NCBI GenBank assembly: GCA_902518835.1
Contig: CABYHH010000004.1
Coordinates: 1 to 64,000 of the forward strand
From: an uncultured Pelagibacteraceae bacterium
GTDB taxonomy: Bacteria; Pseudomonadota; Alphaproteobacteria; Pelagibacterales; Pelagibacteraceae
Length of the DNA stretch: 64,000 nt
Direction of reading: 5' to 3'
Shown here: positions 1-11,017 of the stretch, in pieces
Position numbering within the stretch: position 1 is the first letter of the stretch
Layout of the letters: each line of letters starts with the position of its first letter
The notes under the pieces: generated by a model
Seen by the model: only the letters and a program-made list of their open reading frames with translations
What the model was told of the DNA's origin: nothing
Database searches by the model: none
Position numbers and translations under genes: made by a program

Positions 1-282
1 TCTTTTAATTTTTTTTTCGATGTTTGAAATTTCAATATCAGACCCTTTAATCTCTAAAGGCCTATTTTCATCTTTAGATGATTGTTCAATTTCTTCCCTT
101 GAAAGTTGGCCAGATATTATAGGATTGTAAGCTTTTATACCTTTGGCAACCTCACCGTCCGCAATACCTTGTACTTCAACTTCATGTAACTTGCAAAAAT
201 CTGCTATTTGTTTAAAAGTTAAAGTTGTGTTTTCAACAAGCCATACAGCTGTTGCCATTGGCATTAAAGGTGCATTAGACAT
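1..282 (-). CDS. DUF1013 family protein (TrcR-like cell-cycle transcriptional regulator), 3' part cut by window edge
   Basis: Minus-strand translation MSNAPLMPMATAVWLVENTTLTFKQIADFCKLHEVEVQGIADGEVAKGIKAYNPIISGQLSREEIEQ..., open to the window edge; recognised family motif. Confidence 0.75.
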   Translation of the reverse strand, partial: MSNAPLMPMATAVWLVENTTLTFKQIADFCKLHEVEVQGIADGEVAKGIKAYNPIISGQLSREEIEQSSKDENRPLEIKGSDIEISNIEKKIKR

Positions 283-513
283 TTAGTTTTTTTTATCTGT
301 TTTGAAATTTTGAAATTTTTTATTAAATTTACTTATTCTGCCTTTATCCATCAATTTTTGTTTACCACCTGTCCAAGCAGAATGCGATTTCGGATCTATT
401 TCTAATCTTAATAAATCCCCCTCAGAACCCCATGTTGATTTAGTCTCAAATTGAGTTCCATCAGTCATCTCGACTTTGATTTTGTGGTACTTAGGATGAA
501 TATTTTTTTTCAT
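283..513 (-). CDS. rpmE: 50S ribosomal protein L31
   Basis: [29 protein letters not shown]...; L31 N-terminal signature and size. Confidence 0.92.
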   Translation of the reverse strand: MKKNIHPKYHKIKVEMTDGTQFETKSTWGSEGDLLRLEIDPKSHSAWTGGKQKLMDKGRISKFNKKFQNFKTDKKN

Positions 514-548
514 TTCGAGATTTATAACAAAAGATTTTTTTAAAACAA

Positions 549-1289
549 TTAAAAGTTGATTACATTTTCCAGAAATTTATGGTTAATATCCTGATTGGAT
601 GCAATGACATTTATTTCATCGATTTTGTCTAAGTCAATCTCATTAATTATGCCTCCTGCCTCTTTGATTAAAATTATACCTGCAGCAATATCCCATAAAT
701 GAAGATTTTTTAAGAAACATCCATCGTATCTGCCAGAGGCGACATAGGCCATGTCGAGAGCAGCAACACCTGATTTTCTACTAGGAAAATCTGGTCTATT
801 TTTTAAATGATTGCCTATTGCAAACAAGCAATCGTTAATTTTATTTTTATTTGAAACTCTAATTCTTTGGTTATTATAGTAAGCACCATTATTTTTTTCA
901 GCAAAAAACATTTCATCTTTTATTGGATCATAAATTAAACCTGAAACGATCTCATCATTTGTTTTTAGCGCAATTGAAATTGCAAAATGAGGCACACCAT
1001 GGAGAAAATTTACAGTACCATCAATGGGGTCTATTATCCAAGTATTTTTTGTATCCTTATTTTTTTTGATACCTTTTTCTTCACTTATAAATGAGTAAGT
1101 TGGTCTAGCCTTTTCTAACTCATCTAAAATTATTTTTTCAACTCTTAAATCTGAGTTTGTCACAAAATCCTTTGGACTTTTTTTTGATACCTGTAATTTT
1201 TCAATTTCACCAAAATCTCTAATTAAAATTTTTGATGCCTTAATACCTGCTTTAATCATTACATTTAGATTTGGAGAAATAGATTTCAT
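549..1289 (-). CDS. suhB: Inositol monophosphatase family protein
   Basis: Motifs [48 protein letters not shown]. Confidence 0.88.
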   Translation of the reverse strand: MKSISPNLNVMIKAGIKASKILIRDFGEIEKLQVSKKSPKDFVTNSDLRVEKIILDELEKARPTYSFISEEKGIKKNKDTKNTWIIDPIDGTVNFLHGVPHFAISIALKTNDEIVSGLIYDPIKDEMFFAEKNNGAYYNNQRIRVSNKNKINDCLFAIGNHLKNRPDFPSRKSGVAALDMAYVASGRYDGCFLKNLHLWDIAAGIILIKEAGGIINEIDLDKIDEINVIASNQDINHKFLENVINF

Positions 1290-1293
1290 TTAA

Positions 1294-1854
1294 TTAAATT
1301 TTTTTTACGTATTCTAAATTTCTAGTATCTAAAATAATATCATCTCCGGACTCTATAAACGGAGGAACCTGTATACTTAGCCCATTATCTAAAGTGGCTG
1401 GTTTGTAAGATGAAGATACTGTTTGACCTTTTAAAGCTGCGTCTGTTGTCTCAATTTTACAAGTTACTTGGTTTGGTAAATCTACCAAGATTGGGGACTC
1501 TTTGTAGAAACTAACTGAAACTTCTAAATTTTCACTTAATAATTTACCTTTTTCTCCGATTATCTCTTTTTTTATCTCTATTTGTTCAAAAGATTTAGGT
1601 TCCATAAAAAAATAATTGCTTTCATCTTCATATAAAAAATTGTATTTATTTTCATCTAAAGATGCTTTTTCGATGGCCTCACTTGATCTAAATCTCTCGT
1701 TTAATTTTGTATTCCTATTTACACTTTTCATTTCAACTTGTGCAAACGCACCACCTTTACCAGGTTTTACATGCTGAGTTTTAAGAACTTGCCATAAATC
1801 ATCTTTATGTTCCAGCAACATTCCAACTCTAATTTCACCAGCATTAATTTTCAT
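1294..1854 (-). CDS. efp: Elongation factor P
   Basis: MKINAGEIRVGMLLEHKDDLWQVLKTQHVKPGKGGAFAQVEMKS; full-length 186 aa. Confidence 0.95.
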   Translation of the reverse strand: MKINAGEIRVGMLLEHKDDLWQVLKTQHVKPGKGGAFAQVEMKSVNRNTKLNERFRSSEAIEKASLDENKYNFLYEDESNYFFMEPKSFEQIEIKKEIIGEKGKLLSENLEVSVSFYKESPILVDLPNQVTCKIETTDAALKGQTVSSSYKPATLDNGLSIQVPPFIESGDDIILDTRNLEYVKKI

Positions 1855-2465
1855 ATAAATTTTTTAATAGCGTTCTTTGGTTTAAGTTTTTTATTTTTCC
1901 AAATGTAGCCTGAAATAGCTAAAAAGTTTGCTTTATTCAACAAAAGATTCTTATAATTCTTTGAGTTAATGCCACCGATTACAACAATTGGGGTTTTTGT
2001 CATCATTCTCGCCTTTTTAAGTAGATTAATTGATGCTCTATATTTTACTTTTTTTGTTTTCGATGAATTAAATGCTCCAAAAGCTAAATAGTCTGCTTTA
2101 TTTTTTATCGCATTTTTTGCTAGTTGAATTGAATTGTGACATGTAATTCCAATTATTTTTTTTCCAATGATTTTTCTAGCTTCTAAAATATTCATATCTT
2201 TTTGACCAAGGTGACATCCATCAGCATTTAATTTTTTGGCAAGATACACATCATCGTTTATTAAAAATTTTACTTCAAATTTGTCACATATTTTTTGAAT
2301 TTTACGTCCAATTATTAATTTTTTTTTAAAACCTTCTTTTTTGAGTCTCAATTGAAAAAATTTTATTTTTTTTTGTTTTAAAACCTCATTCAAATCTTTG
2401 AAAAAATTTTTATTTATCTTCAGTGGTGAAATTAGGTAGATAAATTTTTTTCTATTATATTTCAA
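1851..2465 (-). CDS. thiE: Thiamine-phosphate synthase-like protein
   Basis: FFQLRLK, FLINDDVYLAKKLNADGCHLGQKD, VVIGGINSKNYKNLL; ThiE TIM-barrel motifs. Confidence 0.8.
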   Translation of the reverse strand: MKYNRKKFIYLISPLKINKNFFKDLNEVLKQKKIKFFQLRLKKEGFKKKLIIGRKIQKICDKFEVKFLINDDVYLAKKLNADGCHLGQKDMNILEARKIIGKKIIGITCHNSIQLAKNAIKNKADYLAFGAFNSSKTKKVKYRASINLLKKARMMTKTPIVVIGGINSKNYKNLLLNKANFLAISGYIWKNKKLKPKNAIKKFI

Positions 2466-3462
2466 GATCTTTTGACCATTTTCCTTGAGCAGCCAATGTA
2501 TTCATTTCAGCTCGATGGTTAAAAATCTTCTGGGTACCCTCAATATTATGAATATCTTTTGACCAATGCTTCAAGGCACTTTGTTGAAGAGCCCTTCCAT
2601 AAGAATAGCTCATTATAAAATTAGTATTATTGTGCTTGTTAATCAAATTCAAATTTTCTGTAGCTTCTACTTCAGATTGACCACCAGATAAAAAAGCTAT
2701 ACCTGGCACATCTGAGGGTACAGAGGTCTTTAAACATTCCAATGTTAATTTTGCGACTTCCTCATTAGAAATTTTTTCTTTGGATTTATCTCCTGCCAAA
2801 ATCATATTAGGCTTTAGTATAATTCCCTTTAAATCCACCTTTTGTATAATAAGTTCTTCAAAGCATTTTTTTATAACTTCAGAAGTTATTTTCAAACATT
2901 CTTTGGCAGAATGATAACCTTCCATTAAGACTTCAGGTTCAACTATCGGAACCATATTGCATTCTTGAACTAGCGAAGAGTATCTTGCCAACGCATGTGC
3001 ATTAGAATGGATTGAGAGTTTACTTGGATAATTTTTAGATATATTATAAACACCTCTCCATTTTGTAAATTTTGCACCTAATTTATGATATTCTTTAAGT
3101 CTATCTCTTAATCCATCAAGACCTTCGGTAACCTTTTCTTCTGGTGAGCCAGCTAAAACTTTTGCCCCTGTGTCTACCTTTATACCAGGAAATGAGCCCG
3201 TATTTGAAATTAATTCGGGAATTGTATTTTTTTTTGATGATGTTTGTCTAATTGTTTCATCATATAAAATTACACCTCCAATACATTCGTTCATTGAGGA
3301 TGAACTAAAAAGTGTTTCTCTGAACGACAATCTGTTTTCTGGGGTTGAAGGGACATTTACACTGTTCAATCTTTTAGTCATTGTTGCAGTACTTTCATCT
3401 GCAGCTAAAATTCCTTTGCCGTTTTCTAAAATTTTTAATGCTATATTATTTAGTTCTGACAT
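2455..3462 (-). CDS. fbaB: Class I fructose-bisphosphate aldolase
   Basis: GILAADESTATMTKRL, KWRGVYNI, VPIVEPEVLMEGYHS, LKPNMILAG, FLSGGQSEVEAT; aldolase class I signatures. Confidence 0.9.
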   Translation of the reverse strand: MSELNNIALKILENGKGILAADESTATMTKRLNSVNVPSTPENRLSFRETLFSSSSMNECIGGVILYDETIRQTSSKKNTIPELISNTGSFPGIKVDTGAKVLAGSPEEKVTEGLDGLRDRLKEYHKLGAKFTKWRGVYNISKNYPSKLSIHSNAHALARYSSLVQECNMVPIVEPEVLMEGYHSAKECLKITSEVIKKCFEELIIQKVDLKGIILKPNMILAGDKSKEKISNEEVAKLTLECLKTSVPSDVPGIAFLSGGQSEVEATENLNLINKHNNTNFIMSYSYGRALQQSALKHWSKDIHNIEGTQKIFNHRAEMNTLAAQGKWSKDLEI

Positions 3463-3463
3463 T

Positions 3464-4642
3464 TTAATTCAGAGCTTTTATACCAGGAAGTTCTTTTCCT
3501 TCAAGATATTCTAAAAAAGCACCACCAGCAGTTGAAACAAAATTAAAATTTTTGATTGCATTTAATTGATTGACGACCGCCACTGTATCTCCACCACCAA
3601 CCACAGAATAGATTGAATTGTCTTTATTCTTTCTAATAATTGTTTTTGCAATCTCAAAGCTACCTTTAGCAAAATTTGGATTTTCAAAATAACCAGCAGG
3701 ACCATTCCAAAGAACTGTTTTACTATTTTCAATAATATTCTTAATTTTTTTAAGTGTTTTTGGTCCTAAGTCTAAGATGAAATCATCATCTATTATGTCC
3801 CCAAGATCCTTCGTTTGAGCAACCCCATCTGTGCTTTTGCCAGTTAAGACATCTTCCGGATAAATAATTTCACAAAAATGATTTTTTGAAATCTCAAAAA
3901 TTTCTTTTATTATAATTTCACAATTATCTTCATTAATTGATTTTCCAATCTTATAACCTTTGAAGCTTAGAATATTGTTGGCCATACCCCCAACAAAAAT
4001 TATGTTGTTTAATTTAGGTATCAAATTTTTGATTACATCTATTTTTGTAGAAATTTTAGATCCACCAATTATGCAAGTAATTGGTTTTTTGATTTCAATA
4101 GTAACTTTTTTTAAAGCATTTACCTCAGTCTCTAATTGTAATCCAGCAAATGATGGTAGAAATTCTGTAATTTTGCACACAGAGGCATGAGTTCTGTGAG
4201 AGCAAGAAAAAGCATCATTTACAAATAAATCTGCAAAACTAGCTAGATGTTTTGAAAAATTTGAATCATTTTTCTCTTCTTCTGCATAAAATCTTATATT
4301 TTCAAAAAAGATAACTTTCTCCTTAGGTTCTTTAAATAAATCATCTCTTTTAATTTTTAGAATGTCTTCATTTATAAAGTTAATTTTTGTTTTAATCTTT
4401 TTTTCTAGGTACTCACAAATTGGTTTGAGAGAAAGATCTTTATTTAATTTGCCTTTAGGACGTCCGACGTGAGAAATTATTAAAATTTTTGAGTTTCTTT
4501 TTATTAAAAATTCTAGGATCGGAATAATTTTAATTATTCTTGTTTCATCAGTAATATCACCATTTCTCATAGGGACATTTAAATCTAATCTTAATAAAAC
4601 TCTCTTACTACCAAGATTTTCATGATCTTTAATACTGTTCAT
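3464..4642 (-). CDS. pgk: Phosphoglycerate kinase
   Basis: KRVLLRLDLNVPM, SHVGRPKG, GGSKISTKIDVI, VVGGGDTVAVV, STAGGAFLEYLEGKELPGI. Confidence 0.96.
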   Translation of the reverse strand: MNSIKDHENLGSKRVLLRLDLNVPMRNGDITDETRIIKIIPILEFLIKRNSKILIISHVGRPKGKLNKDLSLKPICEYLEKKIKTKINFINEDILKIKRDDLFKEPKEKVIFFENIRFYAEEEKNDSNFSKHLASFADLFVNDAFSCSHRTHASVCKITEFLPSFAGLQLETEVNALKKVTIEIKKPITCIIGGSKISTKIDVIKNLIPKLNNIIFVGGMANNILSFKGYKIGKSINEDNCEIIIKEIFEISKNHFCEIIYPEDVLTGKSTDGVAQTKDLGDIIDDDFILDLGPKTLKKIKNIIENSKTVLWNGPAGYFENPNFAKGSFEIAKTIIRKNKDNSIYSVVGGGDTVAVVNQLNAIKNFNFVSTAGGAFLEYLEGKELPGIKALN

Positions 4643-5643
4643 TAAGAATTCTTATGAAGATATTCTACAATATCACACATTCTATTTGAAAAACCCCATT
4701 CATTATCATACCAGGCAGAAATTTTACCCATATTTTTACCCACCACTTTTGTTAAGCTTTCATCTACTATTGAAGAGGCAGGATTATGATTAAAGTCAAT
4801 TGAAACAAGTTTTTCTTTTGTGCTTTCAAGAATTTTATTTTTTTTACTGAAGTTTTGGAATGCTAAATTAATCTTTTCAATAGTAATGTCTTTTTTTGTA
4901 CAAAAGACCAGTTCAATTAATGAGACATTCGGTGTAGGGACTCTCATTGCCACACCCTCTAGTTTACCTTTCAGCGAAGGGATAATCTTACCAATTGCTA
5001 TAGATGCACCTGACGAGGTTGGCACAATAGACTGGCTAGCTGATCTAGCTCTTCTCAGGTCTTTATGAGAATTGTCTAATATTCTTTGGTCGCTTGTAAA
5101 GGAATGTATAGTGGTCATAAACCCTTTTTCGATTTCAAAATTTTCGTTTAAAACATGAGCTACAGGAGCAAGACAATTTGTTGTGCAAGAAGCAGCAGAT
5201 ATAATCTTGTCCTCTGTTTTTAATTCAGTTTCATTTACTCCAAATACAATAGTTTTATCAGCATCTTTACACGGGGCAGAAACTAGAACTCTTTTTGCAC
5301 CATTATTAATATGTGTTAATAGTTTTTCTTTTGAGTTAAATTTACCTGTGCATTCTAAAACACAATCCACACCATATTTATTCCATTTGATATTCTTTAA
5401 ATCTGTTTCTTGGCCAAATGAAATTTTATTTTTATTGATAATAATATGATTTTCATCAAAATCTATTTCCGCATTAAATTTTCCATGAATAGAGTCATAT
5501 TTTAAAAGAGATGAGCACGTTTCAGAATTGGTTCTATTATTGATGTATTTAATTTCTATATTTTTATTTTTATTTTCGATAATTGATCGAACAATCATTC
5601 TTCCTATTCTACCCATTCCATTAATTCCTATTTTGATTGTCAT
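4642..5643 (-). CDS. gap: Glyceraldehyde-3-phosphate dehydrogenase, type I
   Basis: [65 protein letters not shown]. Confidence 0.96.
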   Translation of the reverse strand: MTIKIGINGMGRIGRMIVRSIIENKNKNIEIKYINNRTNSETCSSLLKYDSIHGKFNAEIDFDENHIIINKNKISFGQETDLKNIKWNKYGVDCVLECTGKFNSKEKLLTHINNGAKRVLVSAPCKDADKTIVFGVNETELKTEDKIISAASCTTNCLAPVAHVLNENFEIEKGFMTTIHSFTSDQRILDNSHKDLRRARSASQSIVPTSSGASIAIGKIIPSLKGKLEGVAMRVPTPNVSLIELVFCTKKDITIEKINLAFQNFSKKNKILESTKEKLVSIDFNHNPASSIVDESLTKVVGKNMGKISAWYDNEWGFSNRMCDIVEYLHKNS

Positions 5644-7577
5644 AATTTTTTTTTAATTTTTTTTACTATAATCTCTGAACTTAATCCAAAGTGACTATAT
5701 ATATCTCTATAAGGTGCGCTTTTTCCAAAATCATCAATTCCAAAATTAAGTCCTTTGTTGCCAGTATATTTTTTCCAATAATCAGTTTCAGAGGCCTCTA
5801 TAGAAATTACAAGCTTGGTTTCATTCAAAATTTTATTTTTGTAGACTTCACTTTGTTGATCAAATAATTCCTGGCAAGGCATTGATATTACTTTTGAGTA
5901 AATGCCATCTGTGGCTAATTTATGACTAACATCTATTGCAAGACTAGTTTCGGATCCTGTTGCTATAATTGTTGCACTTATTTTACTACTCGTTCTTAAA
6001 ACCTCATAAGCGCCAGTAATAGAAAGATTTTTTAATGTTTTTTTTGTACGCACTGGATTTAAGCTTTGTCTTGTTAGAGCTAATACACTTGGTGAACTTT
6101 TACTCATTAATGCTAATTGCCAACACTCAAAAGTTTCTATTAAGTCTGAAGGTCTAAAAACATTTAAATTCGGTATTGACCGTAAACTAGTCAATTGTTC
6201 TATAGGTTGATGGGTTGGACCATCTTCTCCGAGACCGATTGAGTCATGTGTAAAAACATAAATAATTTTTTTTTTCATCATAGCTGCAAGTCTTATTGAT
6301 GGTTTACAGTAATCGCTAAATATCAAAAAAGTTCCACCGTAAGGAATAAGCTCACTATGAAGTGCGATACCATTCATTATACCACACATAGCGTGTTCTC
6401 TTACCCCGTAATGAATATAATTTCCTGAAAAATCATTTGATTGAATAATTTTATGATTTTTAGTTTTGGTATTATTTGATCCTGCTAAATCCGCTGATCC
6501 ACCAATTAAGTTTGGAAGTTTGGATGCAATTTCCAAAAATCTTTCTGAACATTTTCTAGTAGCTATTGGTTGTAAATTTTTTAAGTAATCTGATTTTGCT
6601 TTTTCTATCGCAGCGTTGATATTATTTCTGTTTTGATTAAATTTTAATGAAAATTTTTTTTTACTTTTTTCAGCTTTAATTGATGCTTTTTTACCTATTG
6701 ATCTCCATTCATCCATTAAGTTTTTTGGAATTTCAAAAGTATTGTGTGGCCAGTTTAATTTTTTTCTGACTAATCTTATTTCATCTTCGCCTAATGGACT
6801 GCCATGAGATGATGCATTGCCACTCTTATTTGGGGATCCATATCCAATTGTTGTTTTACAAGAGATTGCTACAGGTTTTTTTGATTTTTGTGCTTTGCCA
6901 AGAGCTTTTGATATTTCTTTATAATTATGTCCATTAATTTTAAAATAATTCCAACCATAACTTTTAAATCTTTTTTCATGATTATCAGATACTGCTAAGC
7001 TAGTTGGACCATCAATTGAAATTGAATTATTATCAAAAAGTAATATCAGGTTTTTAAGCTTTAGGTGTCCAGCAAGACTTAAAGCCTCATGACTTATGCC
7101 CTCCATTAAGCAACCATCACCTGCTAAAACATAAGTTTTATGATTGATAATATTCTTTCCAAATTTTTTTTTCAAAATTTCTTCTGAAATCGCAAAACCA
7201 ACCGCGTTAGAAATTCCTTGTCCTAAAGGACCTGTTGTAGTTTCAATACCAGTGTGGGGATGATATTCTGGGTGACCTGCACACATTGAATTTAGTTGTC
7301 TAAATTTTTTAATCTCTCTTAAAGAAATACTTTTATAACCTGTTAGATAGAGGAGCGAGTAAAGCAACATAGAACCGTGCCCTGCTGAGAGAACAAATCT
7401 ATCTCTATTAATCCAGTCTGGATTTTTAGGATTAAAGTTTAAAAAATCTTTAAAAAGGACAGTTGCAACATCAGCCATTCCCATAGGCATACCTGGATGT
7501 CCAGAATTAGCTTTTTGAACTGCATCTATAGACAAAAATCTAATACAATTCGCCAATTCTTTATAAAGTTTACTCAA
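5640..7577 (-). CDS. tkt: Transketolase
   Basis: [54 protein letters not shown]. Confidence 0.96.
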   Translation of the reverse strand: MSKLYKELANCIRFLSIDAVQKANSGHPGMPMGMADVATVLFKDFLNFNPKNPDWINRDRFVLSAGHGSMLLYSLLYLTGYKSISLREIKKFRQLNSMCAGHPEYHPHTGIETTTGPLGQGISNAVGFAISEEILKKKFGKNIINHKTYVLAGDGCLMEGISHEALSLAGHLKLKNLILLFDNNSISIDGPTSLAVSDNHEKRFKSYGWNYFKINGHNYKEISKALGKAQKSKKPVAISCKTTIGYGSPNKSGNASSHGSPLGEDEIRLVRKKLNWPHNTFEIPKNLMDEWRSIGKKASIKAEKSKKKFSLKFNQNRNNINAAIEKAKSDYLKNLQPIATRKCSERFLEIASKLPNLIGGSADLAGSNNTKTKNHKIIQSNDFSGNYIHYGVREHAMCGIMNGIALHSELIPYGGTFLIFSDYCKPSIRLAAMMKKKIIYVFTHDSIGLGEDGPTHQPIEQLTSLRSIPNLNVFRPSDLIETFECWQLALMSKSSPSVLALTRQSLNPVRTKKTLKNLSITGAYEVLRTSSKISATIIATGSETSLAIDVSHKLATDGIYSKVISMPCQELFDQQSEVYKNKILNETKLVISIEASETDYWKKYTGNKGLNFGIDDFGKSAPYRDIYSHFGLSSEIIVKKIKKKL

Positions 7578-7632
7578 GCAATTATCCTGTCTAGACTAAG
7601 AAGATTCTATTTAATAATATAATAATATATAT

Positions 7633-7956
7633 ATGAATTCTTTAATCGAAAAAGAAAAAAAACTTAATTCAGCGTTAGCAAAATTAAAAAACTTAAATTT
7701 AAAAAACCCAGACATAAAAAAAAACATAGAGAATCTAAGTAACCAAAAAAATCAATTAGAAATTGAAAAACAAGATATAGAGGAAAAATATAAAAATTTA
7801 ATTAGCGATTACAACGATTTAAGTAAAAAATTGGATGAATTACAAAATCAACAAAAAGCTGAAAAAAAAAAACATATTGAGTTTTCTCAAAAAATTGATG
7901 AATTAAATCAAGAAACAGATATTTTACTAGAAGAGGTAGATAAATGGCAAACGTAA
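7633..7956 (+). CDS. Small coiled-coil protein immediately upstream of zapA
   Basis: 107 aa, heptad-rich, K/E/N-rich; overlaps zapA start. Confidence 0.7.
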   Translation: MNSLIEKEKKLNSALAKLKNLNLKNPDIKKNIENLSNQKNQLEIEKQDIEEKYKNLISDYNDLSKKLDELQNQQKAEKKKHIEFSQKIDELNQETDILLEEVDKWQT

Positions 7957-8390
7957 GTATAAAATTCAATGGTAAAGAATTTTTGTTATCTTGCGAAGAT
8001 GGCCAGGAAGAACAATTAGAAGAATTACTGATCCAAATTAATCAAAAATTTAATAATCTTAAAAATGATCTTGGAAATCTTGGGGAAAATAAACTTTTAC
8101 TAATTACTGCCGTAAAAGTAATGGATGAATATTATGAAACTAAAAAAAAAGTGGATCAAAAAAAAGACGAATTAAAAGATCTCTCTAATAAATTTAGAGA
8201 ACTTAAGTCTCTGATTTATGAGTATAGAGATGAGAAAGAACAGGAAATAAGTTTGTTAAACAAAAATCATCTTAAATTGAAAAACGAAATTGAAATAAAT
8301 AAAAAAAGCTATGAAAAATTAATTGATGAAGCTGCCGATGAAATTTCAAGTTTTGTTGAAAAAGCAAACTCACAAAATTTATCTAATTAA
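7944..8390 (+). CDS. zapA: Cell division protein ZapA-like
   Basis: VSIKFNGKEFLLSCEDGQEEQLEELLIQINQKF... LLLITAVKVMDEYYE; ZapA N-terminal domain plus coiled coil. Confidence 0.82.
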   Translation: MANVSIKFNGKEFLLSCEDGQEEQLEELLIQINQKFNNLKNDLGNLGENKLLLITAVKVMDEYYETKKKVDQKKDELKDLSNKFRELKSLIYEYRDEKEQEISLLNKNHLKLKNEIEINKKSYEKLIDEAADEISSFVEKANSQNLSN

Positions 8391-8396
8391 ATTATT

Positions 8397-8939
8397 GTGA
8401 ATAAATCAGTAATCAGAAAAAAATTATTAAAAGTTAGAAAACTAAATAATAATAAAAGTTTAAATATAAATTTTAGTTTTATTTTGAAAATTTTAGAAAA
8501 AGATAAAGTAAATAAAAAAATAATTGGTGGTTATTATCCATATAATTATGAAGTTGACACAATTAAAATTCTAAATAAACTTGAAAAACTTGGTTATCAA
8601 ATATCACTGCCAAAAATAAAAAAAAATAATGAAATGGATTTTTTATTCTGGTCAACCAAAGAGCCTCTTACGATAAATAGATATGGAATACCTGAACCTA
8701 CATCAAATCAAATTATCTATCCAAATATTCTTTTGATACCACTTGTAGCATTTGATAATCATTTAAATAGAATAGGTTATGGAGGTGGCTATTATGATAG
8801 ATATATAAAAAAAGTTAAAAAAAACAAAAAAATTATATTAATTGGGTTAGCTTATTCTTTTCAAAAAGTAAAAAAAATACCAACTAACAAATATGATATG
8901 AAACTAGATTATATTGTAACAGATAAAAATTTTATATGA
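8397..8939 (+). CDS. 5-formyltetrahydrofolate cyclo-ligase
   Basis: GTG start; IGGYYPYNYEVDT, LLIPLVAFDNHLNRIGYGGGYYDRYI motif. Confidence 0.9.
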   Translation: MNKSVIRKKLLKVRKLNNNKSLNINFSFILKILEKDKVNKKIIGGYYPYNYEVDTIKILNKLEKLGYQISLPKIKKNNEMDFLFWSTKEPLTINRYGIPEPTSNQIIYPNILLIPLVAFDNHLNRIGYGGGYYDRYIKKVKKNKKIILIGLAYSFQKVKKIPTNKYDMKLDYIVTDKNFI

Positions 8940-9739
8940 GAATTTTATTTTTAGGAGATGTGGTAGGCAATACGGGTTGTTCAAAAATATTAAATAGTCT
9001 TTTAAGCCAAAAAGAATTGAATAAAATTGATTTTATAATTGTAAATGGAGAAAATGCATCTGAAGCAGGTGTTGGATTAACAAAAGAAATCTGTGAGGAT
9101 TTTTTTAAATGTGGTGTTGATGTCATCACTACTGGTAATCACGTTTGGGATCAAAAAGATATCATGAACTTTATTGATAAAGAAAATAGGTTACTTCGCC
9201 CTAAAAATTTATTTGAGCCGGCACCAGGTAAAGGATTTGAAGTTTTTCAAAATGAAAAAAATTTAAAAATTGGTGTTTTAAATTTAATGGGAAATGTTTT
9301 TATGAAAAAATGTGATGATGTATTTGAGATTTCTGAAAAATTTTTAACTGAGCATAAACTTAAAGAAGATTATGATTTTCTAGTTGTTGATTTTCATGGA
9401 GAAATTACGAGTGAAAAAAATGCGATAGGGCATTTTTTTGATGGAAAAGCTACTCTAGTTGTTGGAACACATACACACATTCCTACAAATGATGCGAGAA
9501 TTTTGAAAAATGGGACAGCGTATCAAACAGATGCAGGTATGTGTGGTGATTATGATTCAGTTATCGGAATGAATAAAGATAACTCTTTAAACAGATTTAT
9601 GAAAAAGGAGTCGACCAAACATTATCCGGCAACTGGTGACGCTACTTTAAGTGGAGTTATTGTTGATTGTGATATAAAAACTGGTTTAGCAGATAAAATT
9701 GAAAGTTATGTTTTTGGAGGTCAGCTAAAAAATACTTAA
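8936..9739 (+). CDS. YmdB-family metallophosphoesterase
   Basis: MRILFLGDVVGNTGCSKIL, NGENASEAGVGLT, TTGNHVWDQKDI, VVGTHTHIPTNDARIL. Confidence 0.9.
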   Translation: MRILFLGDVVGNTGCSKILNSLLSQKELNKIDFIIVNGENASEAGVGLTKEICEDFFKCGVDVITTGNHVWDQKDIMNFIDKENRLLRPKNLFEPAPGKGFEVFQNEKNLKIGVLNLMGNVFMKKCDDVFEISEKFLTEHKLKEDYDFLVVDFHGEITSEKNAIGHFFDGKATLVVGTHTHIPTNDARILKNGTAYQTDAGMCGDYDSVIGMNKDNSLNRFMKKESTKHYPATGDATLSGVIVDCDIKTGLADKIESYVFGGQLKNT

Positions 9740-9746
9740 TTAGTTT

Positions 9747-10469
9747 ATGGCAGGGCATTCTCATTGGGCAGGAATAAAACATAAAAAAGGTAAAGCTGAT
9801 AAGAAAAGATCTAAAATTTTTTCAAAATTGTCAAAAGAAATTACTGTTGCAGCAAAACTTGGGGATAAAGATCCATCAATGAATCCAAGATTAAGATCTG
9901 CTGTTCAAGCTGCAAGATCAGCAAATATGCCCAAAGAAAATATAGAAAGAGCAATCAATAAATCTTCAGTCAATACCGAGTTAAATTTTGAAAATTTAAG
10001 ATATGAGGGCTTTGGACCAGAAAAAGTAGCAGTAATAATAGAAGCATTAACAGATAATAAAAATAGAACAGCATCAAATATTAGAACTATATTTCATAAA
10101 GCAGGTGGAAATCTAGGAACTCAAGGTTCTGCTTCTCATAATTTTAATCAATTAGGAATAATAAAGATCGATAAAAAAGAGATATCTGATAATCAAATTT
10201 TTGAACTAGCTACAAATGCTGGAGCTGACGAATGTAAATCGGAAAATGATTTTCACGAAATACAATGCCCTATCAATAAAATTTATGATGTTAAAAAAGA
10301 GTTAGAAAAAGAAATTATTAATTTCATATCAACAGAAATTGAATGGGTGCCAATAAATAGTGTAAAAATTTCCAAAGAAAAAAATGAAGATTTGTTAAAT
10401 TTTTTTGAGTTACTTGAAGACAATGATGATGTACAAAATGTTTATTCTAATGCTGAATTTGCAAATTAA
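9747..10469 (+). CDS. yebC: YebC/PmpR family transcriptional regulator/translation factor
   Basis: MAGHSHWAGIKHKKGKADKKRSKIFSKLSKEITVAAKLG. Confidence 0.95.
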   Translation: MAGHSHWAGIKHKKGKADKKRSKIFSKLSKEITVAAKLGDKDPSMNPRLRSAVQAARSANMPKENIERAINKSSVNTELNFENLRYEGFGPEKVAVIIEALTDNKNRTASNIRTIFHKAGGNLGTQGSASHNFNQLGIIKIDKKEISDNQIFELATNAGADECKSENDFHEIQCPINKIYDVKKELEKEIINFISTEIEWVPINSVKISKEKNEDLLNFFELLEDNDDVQNVYSNAEFAN

Positions 10470-10472
10470 ATT

Positions 10473-10967
10473 ATGTTAATAATAGGTATTGATCCTGGAA
10501 TTTCTGGTTCAATTTGTTTTTTAGATAATGGAAAAATCCTAGACGTTATTGAAATGCCTACAATGACAGATGGAAAAAAAAATAAAAAACAAGTAAATGG
10601 TTCTCAAGTTTATAATGAAATTATAAAAAGAATAAAACAATTTGAAAAAAATCAAATTAGAGTTGTGATTGAACACGTTTCTGCAATGCCTGGTCAAGGG
10701 GTTACTAGTATGTTTAATTTTGGACAATCATTTGGAATTTTAAAAGGTATTTGTACTGCGATGCAACTACCCATGTATTTTGTAAGGCCTGCAAAATGGA
10801 AAAAATATTTTAATCTTTTAAATTCTGAGAAAGATGCCAGTAGAACAAGAGCAATAGAAATATTTCCTTATTTTTCACCTCAATTATCAAGAAAGAAAGA
10901 TTCAAATAAAGCTGATGCGATCTTGATAGCAAGTTTTTATTATGAAACGTATAAAATTGATGAATAG
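10473..10967 (+). CDS. RuvC-like Holliday junction resolvase (phage-type variant)
   Basis: LIIGIDPGISGSICFLDNGKI, VVIEHVSAMPGQGVTSMFNFGQSFGILKGI, KKDSNKADAILIASFYYE; RNase H-fold resolvase. Confidence 0.75.
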   Translation: MLIIGIDPGISGSICFLDNGKILDVIEMPTMTDGKKNKKQVNGSQVYNEIIKRIKQFEKNQIRVVIEHVSAMPGQGVTSMFNFGQSFGILKGICTAMQLPMYFVRPAKWKKYFNLLNSEKDASRTRAIEIFPYFSPQLSRKKDSNKADAILIASFYYETYKIDE

Positions 10968-11017
10968 GTTAAAATATTAAGACAAAATCATGACACATTT
11001 AAGTGTGAGAAGACAAT

